A stretch of 64,000 nt of DNA from Streptomyces sp. DH5 (GCF_020873915.1 NZ_JAHWGP010000025.1:55891-119890), one strand, 5' to 3'. Shown: positions 44,071-53,117, numbered from the stretch's first letter. Numbers and translations: made by a program. Notes: generated by a model not told the origin, from the sequence alone.

Positions 44071-46373
44071 GCAGCGAGACCGTCACCGCGCAGGCCGCCG
44101 AGGCCGCCCCGGAGCCGGACCCGGTCCCGCACGGACTCGGCGTCTCCCTCCCGGCCGCCGACGCCCGCGCCAAGACCGAGGGCACCTTCCCCTACGCCGC
44201 CGACCTGTGGGCCGAGGGCCTGCTGTGGGCGGCCGTGCTGCGCTCCCCGCACCCGCACGCCCGCATCGTGTCCATCGACACCACGCACGCGCGGGAGATG
44301 CCCGGCGTCCACGCGGTCGTCACCCACGAGGACGTCCCCGGCACCGCGCTGCACGGCCGCGGCACGGCCGACCGTCCCGTCTTCGCCTCCGACGTGGTAC
44401 GCCACCACGGCGAGCCCCTCGCCGCCGTCGCCGCCGACCACCCCGACACCGCGCGGATGGCCGCCGCCGCCGTGATCGTCGAGTACGAGGTGCTCGATCC
44501 GGTCACCGACCCCGAGCAGGCCTTCGAGGCCGAACCGCTGCACCCCGACGGCAACCTGATCCGGCACATCCCGCTGCGCCACGGCGACCCCGACGCGGCC
44601 GGTGACGTCGTCGTCGAGGGCCTGTACCGGATCGGCCGCCAGGACCCCGCCCCGATCGGGGCCGAGGCCGGCCTCGCCGTGCCCCGCCCGGACGGCGGTG
44701 TCGAGCTGTACCTGGCGTCCACCGACCCGCACGGCGACCGGGACACCGCCGCCGCGGCCTTCGGCCTGGAACCCGACCGGGTGAAGGTCGTCGTCACCGG
44801 GGTGCCCGGAGCCACCGCCGACCGCGAGGACCGCAGCTTCCAGCTCCCCCTCGGCCTGCTCGCGCTGAAGACCGGCTGCCCGGTGAAGCTCACCGCCACC
44901 CGCGAGGAGTCCTTCCTCGGCCACACCCACCGCCACCCGACCCTCCTGCGTTACCGCCACCACGCGGACACCGAGGGCAGGCTCGTCAAGGTCGAGGCGC
45001 AGATCCTGCTCGACGCGGGCGCCTACGCCGACACCTCCTCCGACGCCCTGGCCGCCGCCGTCGCCTTCGCCTGCGGCCCCTACGTCGTGCCGAACGCCTT
45101 CATCGAGGGCTGGGCCGTCCGCACCAACAACCCGCCCTCCGGCCACGTGCGCGGCGAGGGCGCGATGCAGGTGTGCGCCGCCTACGAGGCGCAGATGGAC
45201 AAGCTCGCCAAGAAGCTCGGCGTCGACCCGGCGGACCTGCGCATGCGCAACGTCATGGCCACCGGAGACGTCCTGCCCACCGGCCAGACCGTGACCTGTC
45301 CGGCCCCGGTCGCCGAACTCCTCGAGGCGGTGCGCGACTTCCCGCTGCCGCCGCTGCCCAAGGACACCCCCGAGGACGAGTGGCTGCTGCCGGGCGGACC
45401 CGAGGGCGCGGGGGAGCCGGGAGCGGTGCGCCGGGGTGTCGGCTACGGCCTGGGCATGGTGCACATGCTCGGCGCGGAGGGCACCGACGAGGTGTCCACC
45501 GCCACCGTGCGGGTCCAGGACGGCGTGGCGACCGTGCTGTGCGCGGCCGTCGAGACCGGCCAGGGCTTCTCCACCCTGGCCCGGCAGATCGTCCAGGAGA
45601 CGCTCGGTGTCGACGAGGTGCACGTGGTGCCCGTCGACACCGACCAGCCCCCGGCCGGGCCCGGCTGCCGCGGCCGGCACACCTGGGTGTCGGGCGGCGC
45701 CGTCGAACGCGCGGCGAAGATGGTCCGCACCCAGCTCCTCCAGCCGCTCGCGCACCAGTTCGGCATGTCCACCGAGCTGCTCCAGATCACCGACGGCAAG
45801 ATCACCTCGTACGACGGCGTGCTGTCCACGACCGTCGCCGAGGCGCTGGACGGCAAGGAACTGTGGGCCACCGCCCAGTGCCGCCCGCACCCGACGGAGC
45901 CGCTGGACGAGGCGGGCCAGGGCGACGCCTTCGTCGGCATGGCCTTCTGCGCGATCCGCGCGGTGGTCGACGTCGACATCGAGATCGGCTCGGTACGGGT
46001 CGTGGAACTGGCGCTCGCCCAGGACGTGGGCCGGGTGCTGAACCCGGCGCAACTCGCCGCGCGCATCGAGGCGGGCGTGACCCAGGGCCTGGGCGCGGCG
46101 CTCACCGAGAACCTGCGCACCCCGCGCGGGCTGGTCCGCCACCCCGACCTCACCGGCTACGCCCTGCCGACCGCGCTGGACGCGCCGGACATCCACATCG
46201 TGAAGCTGGTCGAGGAGCGGGACGTGGTCGCGCCGTTCGGCGCGAAGGCGGTCAGCGCCGTGCCGGTGGTGGCCTCCCCGGCGGCCATCGCCTCCGCGGT
46301 ACGGGCCGCCACCGGGCGCCCGGTCAACCGGCTGCCGATCCGCCCGCAGGCCGCGGTGGTCACCGCGAACTGA
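44067..46373 (+). CDS. Xanthine-dehydrogenase-like molybdenum-cofactor subunit lacking the catalytic Glu
   Basis: This 768-residue protein starts at GTG 44067, overlapping the iron-sulfur gene. The family framework is present: ADARAKTEGTFPYAADL, LRSPHPHARIVSIDTTHARE, SGHVRGEGAMQVCAAYEAQM, AVETGQGFSTLARQIVQETL. Near the C-terminus, however, the stretch that normally reads KGVGEP, with the catalytic glutamate, here reads KAVSAVP (Lys727 to Pro733), so Ala731 takes the glutamate's place. Enzymes of this family hydroxylate purines or aldehydes at a molybdenum centre. This one may use other chemistry or be inactive. Three overlapping genes imply one fixed complex. Confidence 0.9.
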   Translation: MSSETVTAQAAEAAPEPDPVPHGLGVSLPAADARAKTEGTFPYAADLWAEGLLWAAVLRSPHPHARIVSIDTTHAREMPGVHAVVTHEDVPGTALHGRGTADRPVFASDVVRHHGEPLAAVAADHPDTARMAAAAVIVEYEVLDPVTDPEQAFEAEPLHPDGNLIRHIPLRHGDPDAAGDVVVEGLYRIGRQDPAPIGAEAGLAVPRPDGGVELYLASTDPHGDRDTAAAAFGLEPDRVKVVVTGVPGATADREDRSFQLPLGLLALKTGCPVKLTATREESFLGHTHRHPTLLRYRHHADTEGRLVKVEAQILLDAGAYADTSSDALAAAVAFACGPYVVPNAFIEGWAVRTNNPPSGHVRGEGAMQVCAAYEAQMDKLAKKLGVDPADLRMRNVMATGDVLPTGQTVTCPAPVAELLEAVRDFPLPPLPKDTPEDEWLLPGGPEGAGEPGAVRRGVGYGLGMVHMLGAEGTDEVSTATVRVQDGVATVLCAAVETGQGFSTLARQIVQETLGVDEVHVVPVDTDQPPAGPGCRGRHTWVSGGAVERAAKMVRTQLLQPLAHQFGMSTELLQITDGKITSYDGVLSTTVAEALDGKELWATAQCRPHPTEPLDEAGQGDAFVGMAFCAIRAVVDVDIEIGSVRVVELALAQDVGRVLNPAQLAARIEAGVTQGLGAALTENLRTPRGLVRHPDLTGYALPTALDAPDIHIVKLVEERDVVAPFGAKAVSAVPVVASPAAIASAVRAATGRPVNRLPIRPQAAVVTAN

Positions 46374-46605
46374 CACCCTTCCCGGGTGCTTTCGCCGGTG
46401 AGGCAACGCGAGCGGTCGCCCGCGCGTCCTGACAGGTGACGGGGCGTCGCGTTCGGTGCGCCCCGGGATCGGGGCCGTTGTCAGTGGTGCCGCGTAGTGT
46501 GGCGATCAGTGGGGGACGGCCGCCGGGCCCGGAAGGGCCCCTGCCGTCCTGCCCGGGCGGGACGTTCGCGGACCCGGGACCGAGCACACGTATCGCGGGG
46601 GAATC

Positions 46606-47790
46606 ATGAGCACGACCGACACCGTTGTCGCCACGGCGATCACACTCACCGACGCCGACCTCGATCCCTTCATCACGCACGCGTCCACGCGCCGCTGGCT
46701 GACCGGTCCCGGACTGCCCGCGGACAGCGGCCTGTTCAGCTTCGCCGAGCTGGCACTGCGGGGCGGCCCGCACACCGTGGCCGACTCGACGGCCGGCCCC
46801 GGCGACCGGCTGCCGGCCCGGCTGCGGGACCAGTTGGTCATAGGCGGTCTGGTGGGTCCGGCCGGCCTGGAGACGGAGTCGGTGCTGCTCGACGGCGCGA
46901 CCGGCGAGGTCTCCACGACGTACTTCTTCCACGACCGCCCGGACCTGATGGACTGCCGCCCGCTCGCCCCGTCCCTGCCGACGCTGGTGCGCTTCGCCGC
47001 GGCGACGGACGAACTGGCGGGACTGCGTGGCCAGTTCGCCGCCTACGCCGGCCGGTACGGCACCAAGGCGGTCGCGGAGGCCTCCCGGCAGCTGCTGGCG
47101 GTCTTCGAGGAGGGCGCGGACGGCGGCGAGCCGGCCCCGTTCTGGCGGATGGCCGCCCTGATCCGGCCCCTGGCCCTGGTGGCGGGACCGGGGACGGCAT
47201 CCGGCCTGGCCCTGGACCTGCCCCTGCGCCTGCTGGACGAGGAGTTCGGCCGGGGCGGCGTCGTCCGCTTCGAGGAGGTCGACTTCCCGTCGACGCTCAC
47301 GCACGAGCCGACCCGCCGCTTCCTGCGCGAGACGGGCCTGCCGGAGGACGGCTTCCTGTTCTCCCTGGACACCGACCTTCCCCTGCGCACGCTGGCGGAG
47401 TACTACGCCGACGACTGCCGGGGCGAGCTGCCCGCCGGCCTTCCCCACGCCCGCGCCGCGCGGCTGATCCGGCTCGGCCACCTGGTCGAGGACCACAGCC
47501 TGGTCGTCGACGGCACCACGGGCGCGGTCCTCAGCTGGAGCGAGGCGGAGGAGGTCCTCCGCCCCCTCAACACGGACATCTCCACGCTCGCCTTCACGCT
47601 CTGGCTCCTGCACCGGGAGCGCTCCCTCGACGAGGCGTCGGGCCACGCCCTGACCAGCGACACCTACGACCAGCTCGCGCTGACGATGATCCAGGTCCTG
47701 TCCTCCATCGACCCCACCGGCACCACGCCCGACACGGACTGGCACTACTGGACGCAGCTCTTCCAGGACGAGGCGGGCGGCGTGCTCTGA
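46606..47790 (+). CDS. SUKH-4-like protein with internal duplication
   Basis: This 394-residue protein consists of two related halves: residues 20-195 (FITHASTRRWLTGPGLPADS) and 225-394 (TLTHEPTRRFLRETGLPEDG). Each half continues into a Leu/Asp-rich domain with an LVIGGL or LIRLGHL strand and ends in a helix. This is the pattern of SUKH-4 family proteins (SMI1/KNR4 superfamily), which in many bacteria are immunity proteins against polymorphic toxins. No toxin gene is adjacent, so this may be an orphan immunity or a domesticated protein. It is cytoplasmic. It sits alone after the xanthine-dehydrogenase-like operon with a 232-bp spacer. Confidence 0.75.
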   Translation: MSTTDTVVATAITLTDADLDPFITHASTRRWLTGPGLPADSGLFSFAELALRGGPHTVADSTAGPGDRLPARLRDQLVIGGLVGPAGLETESVLLDGATGEVSTTYFFHDRPDLMDCRPLAPSLPTLVRFAAATDELAGLRGQFAAYAGRYGTKAVAEASRQLLAVFEEGADGGEPAPFWRMAALIRPLALVAGPGTASGLALDLPLRLLDEEFGRGGVVRFEEVDFPSTLTHEPTRRFLRETGLPEDGFLFSLDTDLPLRTLAEYYADDCRGELPAGLPHARAARLIRLGHLVEDHSLVVDGTTGAVLSWSEAEEVLRPLNTDISTLAFTLWLLHRERSLDEASGHALTSDTYDQLALTMIQVLSSIDPTGTTPDTDWHYWTQLFQDEAGGVL

Positions 47791-47834
47791 GGCGGGGAGG
47801 GCGGGGCGCTCCAGGGAGCGCCCCACCGCGCGGG

Positions 47835-47932
47835 AGGCCGTGGCGGGAATCGAACCCGCGTATCTCCCCGCGAGCGGAGCTCGCTGTTGGATGCGGTGCA
47901 GGCGAGTCCCTGGGCCACTCGGGCACACGGCC
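47835..47932 (-). tRNA. Aberrant class-II tRNA-like gene
   Basis: Read leftward, 98 nt fold into most of a tRNA. The acceptor stem GGCCGUG/CACGGCC is perfect, the D stem is CCC/GGG with a normal AGUGG loop, the T arm GCGGG-UUCGAUU-CCCGC is perfect, and there is a long variable arm (CUCC...GGAG). The anticodon arm is odd: stem CUCGC/GCGAG (47902-47906 with 47880-47884) encloses 17 nt instead of 7 (CUGCACCGCAUCCAACA). If the first seven bases act as the loop, the anticodon would be GCA; other readings are possible. The discriminator is U and CCA is not encoded. It is either a tRNA relic or an unusual functional RNA. Confidence 0.6.
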
Positions 47933-48153
47933 GCGCCGGGGGCGAAGCGCCCTGCGGCGCCCCGCCGTTCCGAACCGGTGTGACGACCGTACGGCGGGCC
48001 GGAAGCGGTGCTCAAGGAAAACCGGGTGCCGCAACGGGACTGCCACACGCCGTTCATGAACGGGCGCGGCCCCGGTCCTACGACCAAGGTCCCGGTGCCG
48101 GTCCCGACCCCCGACAGGCGTCAAAGCGGCGCGTGCACCTTACTCTGGCGGTC

Positions 48154-49614
48154 ATGACCGCCCCGAACCCGCGCGACACCGATGTCGCCGAGCCCGCCGA
48201 CGCCACCGCACCGGCCCCCGCCCCCGACGACACCGTGCTGAGCCGCCCCTACCGGGCGCTGAGCATCGGGGTCGTCTCCGTCGTGCTGCTGATCGCCTTC
48301 GAGGCGACGGCGGTGGGTACGGCGATGCCGGTCGCGGCGCGCGAGCTGGACGGGGTGTCGCTGTACGCGTTCGCGTTCTCGGGGTACTTCACCACGAGTC
48401 TGTTCGGCATGGTGCTGTCCGGCCAGTGGTCCGACCGGCGCGGCCCGCTCGCCCCGCTGACCTGGGGCATCTCCTCCTTCGCGGTCGGCCTGCTGCTCGC
48501 CGGGACGGCCGGGGCGATGTGGCTGTTCATCCTGGGGCGGGCCGTGCAGGGGCTCGGCGGCGGCCTGGTGATCGTCGCGCTGTACGTCATCGTCGGACGC
48601 GCCTACCCGGAACGGCTGCGTCCGGCGATCATGGCCGCGTTCGCGGCGAGCTGGGTCGTCCCCTCGATCGTCGGCCCCCTCGCCTCCGGCGCCGTGACGG
48701 AGCACATCGGCTGGCGCTGGGTGTTCCTCGGCATACCGGTCCTGGTGGTGTTCCCGCTGGCGCTCGCCCTCCCGCAGATACGCCGCCTCGCCTCCGGCCC
48801 CGTGGATGGGGGTGCCGACGCCCCGGCCAGCTTCGACGGCCGCCGCATCCGCCTGGCCCTGGCGATCTCCTTCGGCGCCGGGCTCCTCCAGTACGCCGCC
48901 CAGGACCTGCGCTGGCTGTCCCTCCTGCCGGGCGCGCTGGGCGCGGCCCTGCTCGTCCCGGCCGTGCTGGGCCTGCTCCCGCGCGGCACCTACCGGGCGG
49001 CGCGCGGACTGCCCTCGGTGGTGCTGCTGCGGGGTGTGGCCGCCGGTTCCTTCATCGCCGCGGAGTCCTTCGTCCCGCTGATGCTGGTCACCCAGCGGGG
49101 CCTCAGCCCGACGATGGCGGGCTTCTCCCTCGCGGCGGGCGGCGGAACCTGGGCGCTGGGTTCCTGGATCCAGTCCCGGCCCCGGCTGGAGCCGTACCGG
49201 GAACGCCTGATGGCCCTCGGCATGCTCCTGGTGGCGGCGACCATCGCGGCGGCCCCGACCGTGCTGATCGAGGCGGTGCCCGCCTGGACGCTGGCGGTCG
49301 CCTGGGCCTTCGGCTGTCTCGGCATGGGCCTGGTGATCTCCTCCACCAGCGTCCTGCTGCTCCAGCTCTCCGCCCCCGCCGAGGCCGGCACCAACTCCGC
49401 CGCCCTCCAGATCTCCGACGGCCTCTCCAACGTCGTCCTCCTCGCCGCGGGCGGCGCCGCCTTCGCGGCCCTCGGCGGCGGCACGGTCAGCCACGCGGCC
49501 ACGGGGGCCACCGGCTCCCACCCGGCCGCCTTCGTCGCGGTCTTCCTGCCGATGGCGGCGGTGGCCCTGGCGGGGGTGTGGGTGGCGACGCGGGTGCGTC
49601 CCGCAACGACATGA
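48154..49614 (+). CDS. MFS multidrug-type transporter
   Basis: This 486-residue protein has a 35-residue Pro/Ala-rich leader, then many membrane helices from about residue 40. The drug/proton antiporter motifs include EATAVGTAMPVAARELDG and SGQWSDRRGPLAPL, with GRAVQGLGGGLVIVALYVIV next. The helix count appears near 14, as in EmrB/QacA-type exporters. The substrate is unknown. A -10-like tactct at 48141-48146, only 7 nt before the ATG, and the lack of a ribosome site suggest a leaderless message. Confidence 0.9.
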   Translation: MTAPNPRDTDVAEPADATAPAPAPDDTVLSRPYRALSIGVVSVVLLIAFEATAVGTAMPVAARELDGVSLYAFAFSGYFTTSLFGMVLSGQWSDRRGPLAPLTWGISSFAVGLLLAGTAGAMWLFILGRAVQGLGGGLVIVALYVIVGRAYPERLRPAIMAAFAASWVVPSIVGPLASGAVTEHIGWRWVFLGIPVLVVFPLALALPQIRRLASGPVDGGADAPASFDGRRIRLALAISFGAGLLQYAAQDLRWLSLLPGALGAALLVPAVLGLLPRGTYRAARGLPSVVLLRGVAAGSFIAAESFVPLMLVTQRGLSPTMAGFSLAAGGGTWALGSWIQSRPRLEPYRERLMALGMLLVAATIAAAPTVLIEAVPAWTLAVAWAFGCLGMGLVISSTSVLLLQLSAPAEAGTNSAALQISDGLSNVVLLAAGGAAFAALGGGTVSHAATGATGSHPAAFVAVFLPMAAVALAGVWVATRVRPATT

Positions 49615-49647
49615 CACCGCGTGGTACCACGTAGTACCGTCGACGTC
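49611..49647 (+). promoter_or_regulatory. Promoter/operator of the toxin-antitoxin pair
   Basis: The perfect palindrome gtggtaccac (49621-49630) overlaps an imperfect 16-bp one (ggtaccacgtagtacc). atgaca (49611-49616) and tagtac (49632-49637) may be the promoter boxes, so a repressor bound here would block transcription, as expected for an autoregulated module. Confidence 0.6.
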
Positions 49648-49845
49648 ATGGCTGGACTGAACCTGCGGTTTACCGAGGAAGAACTCGACGCCCTGCGTGA
49701 GCGCGCCACAGCGGAAGGGCGCAGCATGCAGGCCTTCGCCCACGATGCCGTGATCTCGGCCATAAACGAACATTCGCGTCTGTTCAACGAGGCGGCCGAC
49801 CATGTGCTGAAGGCCAGTGCGGAGCTGAACCGGAGGCTCGCCTGA
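49648..49845 (+). CDS. Ribbon-helix-helix antitoxin of a Doc-type module
   Basis: This 65-residue protein has an N-terminal ribbon-helix-helix (GLNLRFTEEELDALRERATA, EGRSMQAFAHDAVISAINEH) for DNA binding, and a C-terminal helix (FNEAADHVLKASAELNRRLA) that probably neutralises the toxin. The stop overlaps the toxin start (ATGA), which fixes the expression ratio. The promoter palindromes upstream fit autorepression. It is not a Phd-type antitoxin. Confidence 0.88.
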   Translation: MAGLNLRFTEEELDALRERATAEGRSMQAFAHDAVISAINEHSRLFNEAADHVLKASAELNRRLA

Positions 49846-50213
49846 TGCACTACCTCACGTTGCCCGAGCTGCTGAACCTCGCGAAGCGGCTCGGGGCGGA
49901 CGAGGTACGCGATTACGGGCTGTTGGACTCGGCGCTGGCACGGCCTCAGTCGAGCGTGTTCGGGCAGGACGCGTATCCGGACGTGTGGCACAAGGCCGCG
50001 GCGCTCATGGAGTCCCTCGCTCGCAATCACGCCCTCGTTGACGGGAACAAGCGTCTCGCCTGGTACGGGACCTGGGTCTTCCTCCACATGAACGGACATC
50101 CACTGGACGCGGACTTCGACGTGGACGAGGCAGAGCGCTTCGTGCTGGATGTCTGTCAGGGCGCGCTGGAGGTCCCCAAGATCGCGTCCCGGTTGCCGGG
50201 CTTCGCGCGCTGA
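49845..50213 (+). CDS. doc: Doc-family (Fic fold) toxin
   Basis: This 122-residue toxin starts at ATG 49845 inside the antitoxin stop. The Fic/Doc active-site motif is at residues 62-70 (HALVDGNKR), with the catalytic His62. Helices typical of Doc surround it (MHYLTLPELLNLAKRLG; VWHKAAALMESLARN). Doc of phage P1 phosphorylates EF-Tu and stops translation, so the same target is likely here. The motif appears intact, so the toxin should be active. Confidence 0.92.
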   Translation: MHYLTLPELLNLAKRLGADEVRDYGLLDSALARPQSSVFGQDAYPDVWHKAAALMESLARNHALVDGNKRLAWYGTWVFLHMNGHPLDADFDVDEAERFVLDVCQGALEVPKIASRLPGFAR

Positions 50214-50340
50214 CTGTGACCTCGGTCCCACCCCCGGGTGGCGCGACCCGGTACCGGCGTTGACGGTGCCGGGCCATCGGTAGGGTGGCCCGGTCGTCAT
50301 CGGCAGATGCGCCGCACCCGAACCACCCCCCACGGAGATC

Positions 50341-52140
50341 GTGACTACCACCGCCGGCACCGCGTCCCACTCGCACCACCTCTCCCCGGCCTTCCCCGGC
50401 CGTGCCCCCTGGGGCACCGCCGGCAAGCTGCGGGCCTGGCAGCAGGGGGCGATGGACAAGTACATCCAGGCTCAGCCCCGGGACTTCCTGGCGGTCGCCA
50501 CGCCCGGCGCCGGCAAGACGACCTTCGCGCTGACCCTGGCCTCCTGGCTGCTGCACCACCACGTCGTGCAGCAGGTCACCGTCGTCGCGCCGACCGAGCA
50601 CCTGAAGAAGCAGTGGGCCGAGGCCGCCGCGCGGATAGGCATCAAGCTCGACCCCGAGTACAGCGCGGGCCCGCTCGGCAAGGAGTACGACGGCGTCGCC
50701 GTCACCTACGCCGGTGTCGGTGTGCGCCCCATGCTGCACCGCAACCGGGTAGAGCAGCGCAAGACCCTCGTCATCCTCGACGAGATCCACCACGCCGGTG
50801 ACTCCAAGTCCTGGGGCGAGGCCTGCCTGGAGGCGTTCGAGCCGGCCACCCGGCGGCTCGCGCTGACCGGTACGCCGTTCCGCTCCGACACCAACCCCAT
50901 CCCGTTCGTGACGTACGAGGAGGGCGACGACGGGATCCGGCGCTCGTCCGCCGACTACACCTACGGGTACGGCTCCGCCCTCGCCGACAACGTCGTCCGT
51001 CCGGTCATCTTCATGTCGTACAGCGGCAACATGCGCTGGCGCACCAAGGCCGGCGACGAGATCGCCGCCCGCCTCGGCGAGCCCATGACCAAGGACGCCG
51101 TGAGCCAGGCATGGCGCACCGCGCTCGATCCGCGCGGCGAGTGGATGCCGGCCGTGCTGCGCGCCGCCGACCAGCGGCTCACCGAGGTCCGCAAGGCCAT
51201 CCCGGACGCCGGCGCCCTCGTCATCGCCTCCGACCAGGAGTCCGCCCGCGCCTACGCCAAGCTGATCCGCGACATCACCGGCCACAAGGCCACCCTCGTG
51301 CTGTCCGACGACACCGGCGCCTCGAAGCGGATCGACGACTTCAGCGGCGGCGACGACCGCTGGATGGTCGCCGTCCGCATGGTGTCCGAGGGCGTCGACG
51401 TCCCGCGCCTCGCGGTCGGCGTGTACGCCACCACCATCTCCACCCCGCTGTTCTTCGCCCAGGCCGTCGGCCGTTTCGTACGGTCCCGGCGGCGTGGCGA
51501 GACCGCGTCCGTCTTCCTGCCGACCATCCCGGACCTGCTCGGCTTCGCCAACGAGATGGAGCGCGAGCGCGACCACGTCCTCGACAAGCCGAAGAAGGAC
51601 GGTGAGGAGGACCCGTACGCCGAATCCGAGAAGGAGATGGAGGAGGCGAACCGGGAGCAGGACGAGGACACCGGCGAGCAGGACATGCTGCCCTTCGAGG
51701 CGCTGGAGTCCGACGCCGTCTTCGACCGGGTGATGTACAACGGCGCCGAGTTCGGCATGCAGGCCCACCCCGGCAGCGAGGAGGAGCAGGACTACCTCGG
51801 CATCCCCGGACTCCTCGAACCCGACCAGGTGCAGCTGCTGCTGCAGAAGCGGCAGGCCCGGCAGATCGCGCACAGCCGCAAGAAACCCGCCGAGGAGGCG
51901 GACCTCCTCGAGATGCCCGCCGAGCGGCGCCCGGTGGTCTCCCACAAGGAGATGATGGAGCTGCGCAAGCGGCTCAACAACCTCGTCGGCGCCTACGTCC
52001 ACCAGAGCGGCAAACCGCACGGCGTCATCCACACCGAGCTGCGCCGGGTCTGCGGCGGCCCGCCCTCCGCCGAGGCCACCGCGGGGCAGCTGCGCCAGCG
52101 GATCGAAAAGGTGCAGGAGTGGGCCACGCGCATGCGATGA
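50341..52140 (+). CDS. SF2 DEAD/DEAH-type helicase
   Basis: This 599-residue protein starts at GTG 50341, with cggag 6 nt upstream. Motif I is ATPGAGKTTFAL, motif II ILDEIHHAGD, motif III ALTGTPFRSD, and the second RecA lobe has SDDTGASKRIDDF, MVSEGVDVPRLAVGVYAT and QAVGRFVRSRRRGE (motif VI). It is followed by an acidic, charged stretch (residues about 420-455, ESEKEMEEANREQDEDTGEQ) and a helical C-terminus. It unwinds or remodels nucleic acid; the specific pathway is not evident. The TA pair lies just upstream. Confidence 0.9.
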   Translation: MTTTAGTASHSHHLSPAFPGRAPWGTAGKLRAWQQGAMDKYIQAQPRDFLAVATPGAGKTTFALTLASWLLHHHVVQQVTVVAPTEHLKKQWAEAAARIGIKLDPEYSAGPLGKEYDGVAVTYAGVGVRPMLHRNRVEQRKTLVILDEIHHAGDSKSWGEACLEAFEPATRRLALTGTPFRSDTNPIPFVTYEEGDDGIRRSSADYTYGYGSALADNVVRPVIFMSYSGNMRWRTKAGDEIAARLGEPMTKDAVSQAWRTALDPRGEWMPAVLRAADQRLTEVRKAIPDAGALVIASDQESARAYAKLIRDITGHKATLVLSDDTGASKRIDDFSGGDDRWMVAVRMVSEGVDVPRLAVGVYATTISTPLFFAQAVGRFVRSRRRGETASVFLPTIPDLLGFANEMERERDHVLDKPKKDGEEDPYAESEKEMEEANREQDEDTGEQDMLPFEALESDAVFDRVMYNGAEFGMQAHPGSEEEQDYLGIPGLLEPDQVQLLLQKRQARQIAHSRKKPAEEADLLEMPAERRPVVSHKEMMELRKRLNNLVGAYVHQSGKPHGVIHTELRRVCGGPPSAEATAGQLRQRIEKVQEWATRMR

Positions 52141-52421
52141 CACCGCGTGGACGTATGAGGACAAACGGAACCACTTCTGGTTCGGGGTGCCCGGATTCTG
52201 GACGGAGGCTTCCGCTCACCGGACCGGCTCGCTACTGTCCCCCGCAACGCACACGCCCCGTGGCAGCGCCGCCGCGGAGCGCAGCCGTGAAGCGACCGAG
52301 CCCGGCGACACCCGCCGGGCCGCCGGCCGATCGGCGGCCTCTGAGGCGCGTGACCGACGGGACTCGGTGACGCATCCGCCGCGCGAGGACCGCCGACCTC
52401 ACCACTGAAGGAGTGGGCGTC

Positions 52422-53063
52422 GTGACCGCGGAGACCTCTCAGACGCTCGACAGGGGACTACGGGTTCTCAAGCTGCTCGCCGACACCGACCACGGGCTGA
52501 CCGTCACCGAGCTGTCCCACAAACTGGGCGTGAACCGCACCGTCGTGTACCGGCTGCTCGCCACGCTGGAGCAGCACGCCCTGGTACGCCGTGACCTGGG
52601 CGGCCGGGCCCGGGTCGGACTCGGTGTGCTCAGGCTCGGGCGGCAGGTGCACCCGCTGGTGCGGGAGGCCGCGATGCCGGCGCTGCGGTCGCTGGCGGAG
52701 GACATCGGCGCGACCGCGCACCTGACCCTGGTGGACGGGGCGGAGGCGCTGGCGGTGGCGGTGGTGGAGCCGTCGTGGACGGACTACCACGTGGCCTACC
52801 GGGCCGGTTTCCGGCATCCGCTGGAGCGGGGGGCCGCGGGCAAGGCGATCCTGTCCGCCCGGCAGCAGTCGGCGGACGACCCCGGGTACACACTGACGCA
52901 CGGCGAGCTGGAGGCGGGCGCGTGCGGGGCCGCGGCGCCGCTGCTGGGGGTCACGGGCGTCGAGGGCAGCGTGGGCGTCGTCATGCTGGCGGACGTCGTA
53001 CCGGAGCGGGTCGGCACGAGGGTGATGGACGCGGCGCGGGAGGTCGCCGAGGCCCTGCGCTGA
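52422..53063 (+). CDS. IclR-family transcriptional regulator
   Basis: This 213-residue regulator starts at GTG 52422, with gaaggag 9 nt upstream; GTG 52413 is too close to that site. The winged helix is at the N-terminus (TLDRGLRVLKLLADTDHGLT, TELSHKLGVNRTVVYRLLAT) and the effector domain follows (LTLVDGAEALAVAVVEPSW, RGAAGKAILSA). It is shorter than the usual 250 residues, mostly at the C-terminal effector domain. The 281-bp spacer upstream contains no gene; a -10-like tactgt lies near 52232. Confidence 0.88.
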   Translation: MTAETSQTLDRGLRVLKLLADTDHGLTVTELSHKLGVNRTVVYRLLATLEQHALVRRDLGGRARVGLGVLRLGRQVHPLVREAAMPALRSLAEDIGATAHLTLVDGAEALAVAVVEPSWTDYHVAYRAGFRHPLERGAAGKAILSARQQSADDPGYTLTHGELEAGACGAAAPLLGVTGVEGSVGVVMLADVVPERVGTRVMDAAREVAEALR

Positions 53064-53117
53064 GGTGAGCGGACCGCGGGCCGTCGGGCCCCGACCGCCC
53101 GCGGCTACGATGACTTC

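Noticed and set aside
47835-47932. Selenocysteine tRNA
   Set aside because: The acceptor is 7 bp rather than 8, the D stem only 3 bp, and no UCA sits in the loop.
49648-49845. Phd-type antitoxin
   Set aside because: The N-terminus is a ribbon-helix-helix (LRFTEEELDALRERA), not the Phd/YefM fold.
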